A DNA stretch of 64,000 nucleotides from Streptomyces termitum (GTDB lineage Bacteria; Actinomycetota; Actinomycetes; Streptomycetales; Streptomycetaceae), in the NCBI RefSeq assembly GCF_014650175.1, contig NZ_BMUL01000020.1:57720-121719 (forward strand), in the 5' to 3' direction. Numbering within the stretch: the first letter of the stretch is position 1; each line of letters opens with the position of its first letter. Below are positions 51,943-60,302 of the stretch, piece after piece. The notes under the pieces were generated by a model. It worked only from the letters and a program-made list of their open reading frames with translations. It searched no databases and had not been told where the DNA came from. The position numbers and the translations under genes were made by a program.

Positions 51943-54186
51943 TCAGCGCCGGGCGGCGAGGGGGCTGGTCAGGTCGTAGAAGACGGCTCCGCCGACCGTG
52001 GTGGAGGCGAAGTTCTCCCGCACCCAGTCGCTGATCGCGGAGTTGCCGCCGCCGGGGCCGCCGAAGCCGCCGGGGCCGGTGGCCGTGCCGCCGTTCCTGC
52101 CGCCGCCCGTGCCGCCGTCTCCGGTTCCGCTTCCGGTTCCGGTTCCGTTTCCGATGAAGTAGTGGATCTTTCCTTCGGCGACGTACCGCTTGAACTGGTC
52201 GAGGGTCGGGGACGGGTCGCTGCCGTTGAAGCCGCCGATCGCCATCACCGGCTTCTCGGTGGCGAGCTGGTAACTGGCCGCGTTCTGCGAGCCGATCGTG
52301 GCGGCGGCCCAGGTGTACGCGTCGGCGTCCCGAAGCAGCTTCGCCTTCGCCTCCGCACCGACACTGGCGCCGTTGAGCAGACCGCCCATGCCGCCACCGC
52401 CCATACCGCCTCGGCCGCCTTCGCCGCCGGAACCGGGGAAGCCGGTGAGGGGCTGCTGCTGGTTCCCGCCTTGCTGGGGGTTCTGGCCCGGCTGCGGGTT
52501 CTGGCCCTGGCCCGGCGTCCGGCCGCCGCCGGGGAAACCGTTCGGGAAGCCGTTCGGCGGCTGCATCGCCGTGCCGCCCCGGCCGTCCGGCCCCGCGCCC
52601 TCCGGGCGCGGGCCGCCGCCGGGGAAGCCGCCGCCCGGACCCCGGCCGCCGAAGCCGCCCGCCGGGCCCGCCGTGACGATCGAGCCCTGGTGGCCGGTGG
52701 AGAGCGTCTCCAGCGTGTACGCGAACGGTCCCGCGAGTCCCGCCGCCAGACCGAGCCCGGCGGCGGCGAGCCCGAGGCGCCGGTCGACGCGGCCCGCCGC
52801 AAGGAGTCCCAGCGCGCCCGCCGCACCCGCGCCGAGCACCGCCCAGCGCAGCCACGGCAACCAGTCCGGCGTACGGCCCAGCAGCTCCCAGCCCCACCAC
52901 GCGGTGACCCCGGCGGCGACCGCCAGCGTCGCCGAGGCGGCGAACCGGGTCCGCTCCTCCCACAGCACCGACGCGCCCATGCCGACGAGGGCGGCGAGGT
53001 ACGGGGCCAGGGCGACCGTGTAGTACTCGTGGAAGATGCCGGCCATGAAGCTGAAGACGCCCAGCGTCATCAGCAGCGAGCCGCCCCACAGCAGGAACGC
53101 GGCCCGTGCGGTGTCCGTGCGCGGCGCCCGGCGGGTGACGACCAGTCCGGCGGCGAGCAGGACCAGCGCGGCCGGGAGCAGCCAGGAGATCTGGCCGCCG
53201 ACCGAGTCGTTGAACATGCGCAGCAGGCCGGTCTCGCCCCAGCGGCCGCCCTGTCCGCCGCCGGGTCCGCCCCCGCCGCCGACGCTGCCGACCTCGTCGC
53301 CGTTGATGCGGCCGAGGCCGTTGTAGCCGAAGGTCAGCTCCAGGAAGCTGTTGTCCTGCGAGCCGCCGACGTACGGCCGCGAGTCCGCCGGCCACAGTTC
53401 GACGAGCGCCACCCACCAGCCGCCGGAGACCAGCAGCACCAGCCCGGCGAGGGCCAGCTGACCGCACCGGCGCAGCGGCCGGACCGGCGCGCAGACCGCG
53501 TACACGACGGCGAGCGGCGGCAGGATCAGGAACGCCTGGAGGGTCTTCGTCAGGAACGCGAGACCGAACGCGGCCCCGGCCGCCGCCAGCCACTTCGTAC
53601 CGTCCTCGGCGCTCTCCAGGGCCCGCAGCACGGCGTACACGGCCACCGTCATCAGCAGCGCGAGGAGCGCGTCCGGGTTGTTGAAGCGGAACATCAGCGC
53701 GGCGACCGGGGTGAGCGCGAGGACCGTGCCCGCGATCAGGCCGGCGCCCGCCCCGAAGCGGCGGCGGACGGCCCCGTACAGCACGGCGACCGTGGCCGTG
53801 GCCATCAGCACCTCGGGCAGCAGGATCTGCCAGGAGCCGAGGCCGAAGAGGCGGACGGAGAGCGCCATCGGCCAGAGCGCGGCCGGCGGCTTGTCGACGG
53901 TGATGGCGTTGGCCGCGTCGAGCGAGCCGAAGAAGAACGCCTTCCAGCTCTCGCCGCCCGCCTGGACGGCCGCCGAATAGAAGGAGTTGGCGTAGCCGGA
54001 GGCGCTCAGGTTCCACAGGTAGAGCGCGGTGGTGGCGGCGAGCAGCGCCAGGAAGGCCGGGCGGACCCAGGGCGCGTCCTCGGGCCGGCCCCGCCGGAGC
54101 CGGGCGAACCGGCCCGCGCTCGGGACCGGCACCGGGTCCGGGGCCGGGGCCGGGGCCGGGCTCGCGGGGAGGGTGGGTGAGGTCAT
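51943..54186 (-). CDS. ArnT/PMT-like membrane glycosyltransferase
   Basis: 747 aa. Roughly the first 470 residues are a multi-spanning GT39/GT83-type transferase: SGYANSFYSAAVQAGGESWKAFFFGSLDAANAITVDKPPAALWP (conserved acidic and Lys/Pro loop), MFRFNNPDALLALL, NDSVGGQISWLLP, FMAGIFHEYYTVALAPYLAALVG. It then has a Gly/Pro/Asn/Gln low-complexity segment and a C-terminal outer domain (TWAAATIGSQNAASYQL ... PVMAIGGFNGSDPSPTLDQFKRYVAEGKIHYFI). These enzymes move a sugar from a polyprenyl-phosphate to an outside acceptor. Its start overlaps the stop of the polyprenyl-glycosyltransferase gene (ATGA), so the donor is probably made by that protein. Confidence 0.88.
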   Translation of the reverse strand: MTSPTLPASPAPAPAPDPVPVPSAGRFARLRRGRPEDAPWVRPAFLALLAATTALYLWNLSASGYANSFYSAAVQAGGESWKAFFFGSLDAANAITVDKPPAALWPMALSVRLFGLGSWQILLPEVLMATATVAVLYGAVRRRFGAGAGLIAGTVLALTPVAALMFRFNNPDALLALLMTVAVYAVLRALESAEDGTKWLAAAGAAFGLAFLTKTLQAFLILPPLAVVYAVCAPVRPLRRCGQLALAGLVLLVSGGWWVALVELWPADSRPYVGGSQDNSFLELTFGYNGLGRINGDEVGSVGGGGGPGGGQGGRWGETGLLRMFNDSVGGQISWLLPAALVLLAAGLVVTRRAPRTDTARAAFLLWGGSLLMTLGVFSFMAGIFHEYYTVALAPYLAALVGMGASVLWEERTRFAASATLAVAAGVTAWWGWELLGRTPDWLPWLRWAVLGAGAAGALGLLAAGRVDRRLGLAAAGLGLAAGLAGPFAYTLETLSTGHQGSIVTAGPAGGFGGRGPGGGFPGGGPRPEGAGPDGRGGTAMQPPNGFPNGFPGGGRTPGQGQNPQPGQNPQQGGNQQQPLTGFPGSGGEGGRGGMGGGGMGGLLNGASVGAEAKAKLLRDADAYTWAAATIGSQNAASYQLATEKPVMAIGGFNGSDPSPTLDQFKRYVAEGKIHYFIGNGTGTGSGTGDGGTGGGRNGGTATGPGGFGGPGGGNSAISDWVRENFASTTVGGAVFYDLTSPLAARR

Positions 54187-55466
54187 CGGGAGTCCCCCGT
54201 GGAGTGGCGGCGCTCCGGGAAGACCCAGAGCCGGAACAGCAGGAAGCGCAGGACGGTCGCGGCGAGGTTGGCGACGACGAGCACGGCCAGTTCGGTGGAG
54301 TGCGCCGGGTCGCCGCTCGCCGCGCCGAGGGCGGCGAGCGAACCGCTGGTCAGGGCGAGGCCGATGGCGAAGACCACCAGCCCCTGCGCCTGGTGGCGCA
54401 CGGCCCGGTCCCGGCCGCGCACCCCGAAGGTGAGCCGCCGGTTGGCGGCCGTGTTGGCGACGGCGGAGACCAGCAGCGCGGCGGCGTTGGCGACCTGGGC
54501 GCCCGCGCCGAGCCGGAACAGCGAGTACAGCGCCAGGTAGAAGAGGGTGGAGAGGACGCCGACGACGCAGAAGCCGACGAGCTGGCGGGCGAGCCCGCCG
54601 GGGACGCCGGGCAGTTCGCGGTCGCGCGGGTCGTCGCCGAACGGCCGGGCCAGCCGGTCCAGCGGCAGCGACCCCGTCGCCAGCGCCCGGCCGACCCGCC
54701 ACACGCCCTTCAGGTCGTCGGTGGCGGTGCGCACCAGGTGCACGGTCGAGTCGGGGTCGTCGACCCAGTCGACCGGCACCTCGTGGATCCGCAGCCCGGC
54801 CCGCTCGGCGAGCACCAGCATCTCGGTGTCGAAGAACCAGCCGGAGTCCTCGACCATCGGCAGCAGCCGCTCGGCGACCTCGCGCCGGATCGCCTTGAAA
54901 CCGCACTGGGCGTCGGAGAAGCGGGCGGCGAGCGAACCGCGCAGGATCAGGTTGTAGGCGCGGCTGATGAACTCCCGCTTGGGCCCGCGCACCACCCGCG
55001 AGGAGCGGGCGAGCCGGGAGCCTATCGCCAGGTCGGAGTGGCCGGAGATCAGCGGGGCGACCAGCGGCAGCAGCGCGTTGAGGTCGGTGGACAGGTCCAC
55101 GTCCATGTAGGCGAGGACGGGCGCGTCGGAGGCCGACCAGACGGTCCGCAGCGCCCGGCCGCGCCCCTTCTGTTCGAGCCGGACGGAGCGCACCCCGGGC
55201 AGGTCGGCGGCGAGCGCCGCGGCGACGTCGGGGGTGGTGTCGGTGGAGGCGTTGTCGGCGACGGTGACGCGGAAGCCGTACGGGAAGGTGCGCGTGAGGT
55301 GCGCGTGGAGCCTGCGGACGCACGGCTCCAGGTCCTTCTCCTCGTTGTAGACGGGGATCACCACGTCCAGGACGGGCCGTCCGGCGCCTCCCACCGGCAG
55401 GTGCTCCCGGGCGGGGAGGGCTCCGGGGGCCTGCGTCGCGGGCCCCGCGAGGGTGTGGGTTCGCAT
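54183..55466 (-). CDS. GT2 polyprenyl-phosphate glycosyltransferase fused to GtrA domain
   Basis: 427 aa from ATG 55466 (GAGGG 8 nt upstream). A GTG at 55496 that overlaps the kinase stop by 4 bp would add 10 residues and is a real alternative. Family GT2: VLDVVIPVYNEEKDLEPCVRRL, ADNASTDTTPDV, metal-binding DVD in VLAYMDVDLSTDLNALLPL, QCGFKAIRR, and SGWFFDTEMLVLAERAGLRIHEVPVDWVDDPDSTV. Residues ~300-425 add a four-helix GtrA flippase-like domain (LVGFCVVGVLSTLFYLALY ... FLLFRLWVFPE). It likely makes and flips the lipid-linked sugar used by the ArnT-like protein. Confidence 0.9.
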   Translation of the reverse strand: MRTHTLAGPATQAPGALPAREHLPVGGAGRPVLDVVIPVYNEEKDLEPCVRRLHAHLTRTFPYGFRVTVADNASTDTTPDVAAALAADLPGVRSVRLEQKGRGRALRTVWSASDAPVLAYMDVDLSTDLNALLPLVAPLISGHSDLAIGSRLARSSRVVRGPKREFISRAYNLILRGSLAARFSDAQCGFKAIRREVAERLLPMVEDSGWFFDTEMLVLAERAGLRIHEVPVDWVDDPDSTVHLVRTATDDLKGVWRVGRALATGSLPLDRLARPFGDDPRDRELPGVPGGLARQLVGFCVVGVLSTLFYLALYSLFRLGAGAQVANAAALLVSAVANTAANRRLTFGVRGRDRAVRHQAQGLVVFAIGLALTSGSLAALGAASGDPAHSTELAVLVVANLAATVLRFLLFRLWVFPERRHSTGDSR

Positions 55467-55492
55467 GTCCACGACCCTCGCCGGGCCCGCTG

Positions 55493-57091
55493 TCACGGCT
55501 GTGTGATCAGCCTGTGGCCCGCCTGTGAGTCCGGCCGGGGGGCCGTGGCCGCTCCGGGCATCCGCATCCGGAAGACCGTCCGGCCGGGGGCCGACTCGAC
55601 GGTCACCTCACCCCCGTGGGCGGTGGCGACGGCCCGCACGATGGCGAGGCCGAGGCCGGTGGAGCCGGCCTGCCGGGAGCGGGAGGCGTCGCCGCGCGCG
55701 AACCGTTCGAAGACGGCGGGCAGCAGGTCCGGCGGGATGCCGGGCCCGTCGTCCTCGACCTCGACGACGGCGCGGGCCCCGCCGCGCACCCGGGCGGTGA
55801 CGGTGGTACCGGGCGGGGTGTGGGTCCGGGCGTTGGCGAGCAGGTTGACCAGCACCTGCTGGAGCCGGGCCGCGTCGCCCCGTACGGCCGCCTCCCGCCC
55901 GTCCGGGGGCAGTTCGAGCCGCCAGTGGTGGCCGGGCCCGGCCGCGCGGGCGTCCCCGACGGCGTCCACGACCAGCGGGACCAGGTCCACCGGGTCGTCC
56001 GCGAGCGGGCGCCCGGCGTCGAGCCGGGCGAGCAGCAGCAGGTCCTCGACCAGGCCGGTCATCCGGGTGGCCTCGGACTCGATCCGGCCCAGCGCGTGCC
56101 GGGTGTCGGGCCCGCACTCCTCCCCGCCGCGCCGGGTCAGTTCCGCGTAGCCGCGGATGGAGGCGAGCGGGGTGCGCAGCTCGTGGCTGGCGTCGGCGAC
56201 GAACTGCCGGACCCGGGTCTCGCTCCGCTGCCGGGCGTCGAGGGCGTCGTGGACGTGGTCGAGCATCCGGTTGAGGGCGGCGCCGACCTGCCCCACCTCG
56301 GTCCGCGGGTCGGCCTCCGCCTCCGGGACCCGCTGGTGCAGGGCCACCTCGCCGCTGTGCAGCGGCAGCCGGGCGACCTGCGCGGCGGTGGCGGCGACCC
56401 GACGCAGCGGCCGCAGCGCGATCCGCACCAGCACCGTCCCGGCGAGCGAGGCGGCGGCCAGCGAGGCGAGGGTGAGGCTCAGTTCGACCAGGACGAGGGT
56501 GGAGAGGGCGTTCTCCACCTCGGTGAGCGGGATGCCGGTGAGGTACGCGCCGTGGGCGCCCTCCGTGTGCACGACCCGGTACGAGCCGAGCCCGCCGGGC
56601 AGCTCCACCGTGTGCGCCCGGCCGTCGCGGGGCACGGCGGCGAGCGCCGTCCGCTGCGCCGCGTCCAGCGCCTCGACCGGGAAGCGGGGCCGGTCCGTCG
56701 TGGCGGTGCCGGCGACCTCCGTGGAGTACCCGGCCTCGGTGACGGCCCCGTCCTCGACGACCGCGCCGAGGGTCCCTATCGGGGAGCCGGGCGTGACGAG
56801 GAAGCCGAGGGGTTCGCGGTCCTGCCGGACCGGTCCGGGCCCGAAGCCCATCCCCGGCGGCCCGGAGGCCCGCAGGGCGAGCCCGGTGAGCTGCTCGTCC
56901 GCCCGGTCGTAGAGGTACGAGCGGTACGCGATGGTGGTGACCGTGCCGATGACCGCCGCGACGACCGCGATCAGCGCGACGGCCGACACCACGAGCCGGG
57001 TCCGCAGCGACCACGGCCGCCGGGCGCGGCGCGGGGAAGGGCGGGCGCGGCGGAAGGGCGGGCGGACGCGGCGGAGCGACGGGCGGGGCAC
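55493..57091 (-). CDS. Sensor histidine kinase with HAMP, OmpR-partner type
   Basis: 532 aa, GTG 57091 with GGGGAG overlapping the regulator stop region. Basic N-terminal tail, TM1 (LVVSAVALIAVVAAVIGTVT), an extracytoplasmic sensor of about 150 residues, TM2 (LVLVELSLTLASLAAASLAGTVLV), HAMP (LRPLRRVAATAAQVARLPL), HisKA with DASHELRTPLASIRGYAELTR (His303) and HATPase (NLLANARTHTPPGTTV, VEVEDDGPGIPPDLLP, STGLGLAIV). It pairs with the OmpR-family regulator 7 bp upstream; the glycosyltransferases downstream are probable targets or co-regulated partners. Confidence 0.94.
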   Translation of the reverse strand: MPRPSLRRVRPPFRRARPSPRRARRPWSLRTRLVVSAVALIAVVAAVIGTVTTIAYRSYLYDRADEQLTGLALRASGPPGMGFGPGPVRQDREPLGFLVTPGSPIGTLGAVVEDGAVTEAGYSTEVAGTATTDRPRFPVEALDAAQRTALAAVPRDGRAHTVELPGGLGSYRVVHTEGAHGAYLTGIPLTEVENALSTLVLVELSLTLASLAAASLAGTVLVRIALRPLRRVAATAAQVARLPLHSGEVALHQRVPEAEADPRTEVGQVGAALNRMLDHVHDALDARQRSETRVRQFVADASHELRTPLASIRGYAELTRRGGEECGPDTRHALGRIESEATRMTGLVEDLLLLARLDAGRPLADDPVDLVPLVVDAVGDARAAGPGHHWRLELPPDGREAAVRGDAARLQQVLVNLLANARTHTPPGTTVTARVRGGARAVVEVEDDGPGIPPDLLPAVFERFARGDASRSRQAGSTGLGLAIVRAVATAHGGEVTVESAPGRTVFRMRMPGAATAPRPDSQAGHRLITQP

Positions 57092-57097
57092 GGGCGG

Positions 57098-57853
57098 CTA
57101 CTCCCCCGGCTTGATGAGGTAACCGGCCCCCCGCCGGGTGTGGATCATCGGGGCGCGCCCCGCGTCGAGCTTCCGCCGCAGGTAGGAGATGTACAGCTCG
57201 ACGACGTTGGCCTGGCCGCCGAAGTCGTACGACCACACGCGGTCCAGGATCTGCGCCTTGCTGAGCACCCGGCGCGGGTTGCGCATGAGGTAGCGCAGCA
57301 GCTCGAACTCGGTCGCCGTCAGGTGGATCGAGTCGCCACCCCGGGTGACCTCGTGGCTGTCCTCGTCGAGGGTGAGGTCGCCGACCCGGAGCACCGACTC
57401 GGAGCGCGCCTGCGCGGCCCCGGAGCGCCGGATCAGACCGCGCAGCCGGGCGACGACCTCCTCCAGGCTGAACGGCTTGGTCACGTAGTCGTCGCCACCG
57501 GCGGTGAGTCCGGCGATCCGGTCCTCGACGGCGTCCTTCGCCGTCAGGAAGAGGACCGGCACCTCGGGCATCTCGCGCCGGATCGATCCGAGCAGGCTCA
57601 GCCCGTCGACGTCCGGGAGCATGATGTCCAGGACCACGACGTCGGGCCGGAACTCACGCACGGCCCGCAGGGCGTGGGCCCCGTCACCGGCGCTGTGCAC
57701 CTGCCAGCCCTCGTAGCGCAGGGCCATGGAGAGCAGTTCGGAGAGGGACGCCTCGTCGTCCACGACGAGGACGCGGACGGCGGTGCCGTCGGCACGGAGC
57801 AGATCGGCGCGGGTGCCGCGGCGGGCTGAAGTGCTGCGAGTGGTGACGGTCAT
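57098..57853 (-). CDS. OmpR-family response regulator
   Basis: 251 aa. Receiver: VRVLVVDDEASLSELL, Asp76 in VVVLDIMLPDVDGL, Lys in DDYVTKPFSLEEVVARL. C-terminal winged helix: DLTLDEDSHEVTRGGDSIHLTATEFELLRYLMRNPRRVLSKAQILDRVWSYDFGG, then YISYLRRKLDAG. First gene of a leftward operon RR-HK-GT2/GtrA-ArnT. It resembles the TrcR/TcrA group in sequence. Confidence 0.94.
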   Translation of the reverse strand: MTVTTRSTSARRGTRADLLRADGTAVRVLVVDDEASLSELLSMALRYEGWQVHSAGDGAHALRAVREFRPDVVVLDIMLPDVDGLSLLGSIRREMPEVPVLFLTAKDAVEDRIAGLTAGGDDYVTKPFSLEEVVARLRGLIRRSGAAQARSESVLRVGDLTLDEDSHEVTRGGDSIHLTATEFELLRYLMRNPRRVLSKAQILDRVWSYDFGGQANVVELYISYLRRKLDAGRAPMIHTRRGAGYLIKPGE

Positions 57854-57949
57854 GCTGCCACGCTCGCCGCCGCCGCTGAGACGGTCCTTGCGCTTTCCTG
57901 TGAATTCCCTGAGAAAGCGGCGGGCCAGGACCAGGGTCCGGTTTCGCGC

Positions 57950-57963
57950 GTTTCACGTGAAAC
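57950..57963. other. parS: parS site 1
   Basis: Exact 14-bp palindrome GTTTCACGTGAAAC, the Streptomyces ParB binding sequence. First of three within 104 bp, upstream of the response-regulator gene. Confidence 0.95.
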
Positions 57964-57978
57964 CACACCCCGGGCCCC

Positions 57979-57992
57979 GTTTCACGTGAAAC
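57979..57992. other. parS: parS site 2
   Basis: Second exact GTTTCACGTGAAAC, 29 bp from the first. Confidence 0.95.
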
Positions 57993-58034
57993 ACCCCCCG
58001 TGGCACGGTCTCACCGCTTCACCTCTTCACGGCT

Positions 58035-58928
58035 TCACGGTTTCACGTGAAACAGCGCGGCGGCATTGTCGTGGAGGACCGCCCGCAGCCAGTCGTCGCC
58101 GAGCCCGAGCCCTTCGAGGGCCTGGAGCTGGTGGAGGTACGGGTACGGGATGTTCGGGAAGTCGGAACCGAGCAGGATCCGCTCCCGGAGCGCGGCGAGG
58201 CGCGGGAGCGCACCGGGCGGGAAGGGCGCGAGCCGCTCGCTGAAGTCGGTGAACGCCATGGTGGTGTCCAGGTGCACGCCCTCGTACCGCTCGGCGAGCC
58301 CGAGGAAGTCCTCGTACTCCGGCATCCCCATGTGCGCGACGACCAGCCGCAGCCGGGGGTGGCGGGCGAGCAGCCGGCCGGTCGGCCCGGGGCCGGTGAA
58401 GGCGCCGGGCGCGGGCCCGGAGCCGCAGTGCACGACGACGGGGGTCCCGCTCTCGGCGAGCAGCCCCCACACCCCGTCGAGCAGCGGATCGTTCGGGTCG
58501 TACCCGCCGACCTGGAGGTGCGCCTTGAAGATCCGGGCCCCGCCGGAGAGCGCGTCCCGCACGTGCCCGTCGGCGCCGGGCTCGGGGAAGAAGGTCGCGG
58601 TGTGCAGGCAGTCGGGGGTCCGGGCGGCGAAGTCGGCGGCCCAGGCGTTGAGCCAGGCGGCCATGCCGGGCTTGTGCGGGTAGAGCATGGCGGTGAAGGC
58701 CCGCACCCCGAAGCCGCGCAGCAGCTCGACCCGCCGGTCCTCCTCCTCGCGGTAGGTGATGGGCCACTCCATGCCGGTCAGCGGGCCGACCGCGTCGAAG
58801 TAGGCCCACACCTTGTCGAGGACGTTCTTCGGCATGAAGTGGGTGTGGACGTCGACGAGCCCGGGCAGTCCGAGCCGCTCGGTCAGCGCCCGCACCGCTC
58901 CGGCCTCCTCAGCCGCGCGCAAAGCCAT
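58035..58928 (-). CDS. Amidohydrolase-family (TIM-barrel) protein
   Basis: 297 aa from ATG 58928. Metal-binding strand GLVDVHTHFMP (HxH), VVVHCGSGPAPG (His), LVVAHMGMPEYEDFL (His) and ILLGSDFPN (Asp) mark an amidohydrolase 2 family enzyme; the order fits cytoplasmic decarboxylases or hydrolases of aromatic or lactone substrates, not determinable. Its last residues ALFHVKP are dictated by a parS site in the coding region. The start overlaps the monooxygenase gene by 20 bp, so both may be translated together. Confidence 0.88.
   Translation of the reverse strand: MALRAAEEAGAVRALTERLGLPGLVDVHTHFMPKNVLDKVWAYFDAVGPLTGMEWPITYREEEDRRVELLRGFGVRAFTAMLYPHKPGMAAWLNAWAADFAARTPDCLHTATFFPEPGADGHVRDALSGGARIFKAHLQVGGYDPNDPLLDGVWGLLAESGTPVVVHCGSGPAPGAFTGPGPTGRLLARHPRLRLVVAHMGMPEYEDFLGLAERYEGVHLDTTMAFTDFSERLAPFPPGALPRLAALRERILLGSDFPNIPYPYLHQLQALEGLGLGDDWLRAVLHDNAAALFHVKP
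58040..58053. other. parS: parS site 3, inside the 3' end of the amidohydrolase gene
   Basis: Third exact GTTTCACGTGAAAC. It lies in the coding sequence of the amidohydrolase and encodes the LFHVKP end of that protein. Confidence 0.95.
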
Positions 58929-59244
58929 AGCTCCGTTCGACCTTCCCGATGTGCACGCTGTACGCCTCGTACCAGTGCTCCCGCCCGTGCTCCTTCGCCG
59001 CCGTGTGCGCCGCGTCGAGCCGCCAGGCGTCGAGCGCCTCCAGGTCGCGGAAGTAGGCGACGGTGATCCCGATGCCACCGGGCGTGCGGGCGGACTCGTA
59101 GCCGAGGAAGCCGGGGACGGCGGCGACCCGCTCGCGCAGATCGGCCAGGGTCTCGGCGTACCCCTCGGGGGCGTCGGGCCGCAGGGAGGTGAAGACAGCG
59201 GTGTAGTAGGGCGGTTCGAGGCCCGCCACCAGCTTCTGGGTCAT
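58909..59244 (-). CDS. Antibiotic biosynthesis monooxygenase (ABM)-fold protein
   Basis: 111 aa from ATG 59244, preceded by GAGGGTGGG. ABM/ferredoxin-like pattern: YYTAVFTSLRPDAPEGYAETLADLRERVAAVPGFLGYESART, GITVAYFRDLEALDAWR, AAHTAAKEHGREHWYEAYSVHIGKVERSYGF. These small dimeric proteins include heme-degrading and quinol monooxygenases; no heme-ligand argument can be made here. The two genes end and start inside each other with the amidohydrolase. Confidence 0.9.
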   Translation of the reverse strand: MTQKLVAGLEPPYYTAVFTSLRPDAPEGYAETLADLRERVAAVPGFLGYESARTPGGIGITVAYFRDLEALDAWRLDAAHTAAKEHGREHWYEAYSVHIGKVERSYGFARG

Positions 59245-59374
59245 GCGCCCACCCTCGCCGGGCACGGCGCCCGATGTCCACGGCCCCCGGAGAAGGGATC
59301 CAAGACTTTACGAAGCCCGCCGGCCCCGGCCCGAACGCGCACGGACCACCCGCCGAGCCCGCACACGCCCCCCG

Positions 59375-60241
59375 TCAGAACAGTCCCTCCTGCTCGCTCC
59401 CGCCGCTCCCCTCCCCCGGTACGGCTCCGATCGGCACGCTCCAGGCGTCGTCGCCGCCCCGCTCCAGGCCCCAGCCGCCGAGCAGCCGCCCGTCGAGGAC
59501 GAGGTGGCGCCCGGCGGGGTCGCTCAGGTGGAGGTCGGGTCCGGCGGCGGCGATCAGCCGCCCGGTGACGACGCCGCCGTCGACGAGTCCGGTGACGGTC
59601 CCGTCGAGCGGGGGCAGCCCGGCGAGCCCGAAGGCGTCCCCGTGGTCGTACGGGACGAAGGGCAGCGCCTCCAGCGTCTCGCTCCAGCCGCCGACCGCCA
59701 GGGCCCGCGCGTGCAGTTCTCCCAGCTCGGCGGCGCGCGCCCCGGCGTCCGGCAGGCCGGGCCGCAGCAGCCGCTTCCGCTCGTACGGCACCCGGTCGGG
59801 CACACCGAGCGCCCGCCGCAGCACCTCCTCGGTCCGCCGGGCCGCCATCAGCGGCCCCCGGCCGAGCCAGCAGAAGGCGACGGCCCCCTGTTCCAGGAGG
59901 CGCGCGGAGCCCCGGTGCTCACCGGTGATCCCGGCCTTGACGGTGCCGGGCCCGAACCAGGCGAGGTAGACGCGGTAGGGCCGGGGGTCGTCGGTGAAGG
60001 TGTCGGCCGCGACGGAGTGGGCCCGGTCGAGCCGTGTGCAGGCGGGGCAGAGCCCGCCGGTGGAGCGGCCGGGGACGGCGGCGGCCACGGGGCACGGGTT
60101 CCCGCGCGCCCCGGCACACGCCCGGCCGCCCACGGCCCGGAAGGCGAGCGGCCGCCCGTACCCGAGGGGGCTCGTCCGGCCGCCCCACCACCGCAGGACG
60201 GGCCGGTCCCCGTCCCATCCGACCCCACCGCTCCGCCACAC
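59375..60241 (-). CDS. DUF2797 family protein
   Basis: 288 aa. Cys cluster near the N-terminus (GGRACAGARGNPCPV ... GLCPACTRLDRAHS) suggests a metal-binding finger; later part VYLAWFGPGTVKAGITGEHRGSARLLEQGAVAFCWLGRGPLMAARRTEEVLRRALGVPDRV has the plan of the DUF2797 proteins, whose function is not known. Start at 60241 gives Trp/Gly-rich MWRSGGVGWDGDRP; the upstream ribosome site is unclear. Confidence 0.8.
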   Translation of the reverse strand: MWRSGGVGWDGDRPVLRWWGGRTSPLGYGRPLAFRAVGGRACAGARGNPCPVAAAVPGRSTGGLCPACTRLDRAHSVAADTFTDDPRPYRVYLAWFGPGTVKAGITGEHRGSARLLEQGAVAFCWLGRGPLMAARRTEEVLRRALGVPDRVPYERKRLLRPGLPDAGARAAELGELHARALAVGGWSETLEALPFVPYDHGDAFGLAGLPPLDGTVTGLVDGGVVTGRLIAAAGPDLHLSDPAGRHLVLDGRLLGGWGLERGGDDAWSVPIGAVPGEGSGGSEQEGLF

Positions 60242-60302
60242 GCGCGCCCCGCCCCTTCCCGCTCCCTCCCACTCTCCCTCATGACGTCACGGCCTCACGG
60301 CC

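Noticed and set aside
57950..58053. CACGTG palindromes read as ordinary transcription-factor boxes
   Set aside because: All three extend to the full 14-bp parS consensus, which is specific to ParB.
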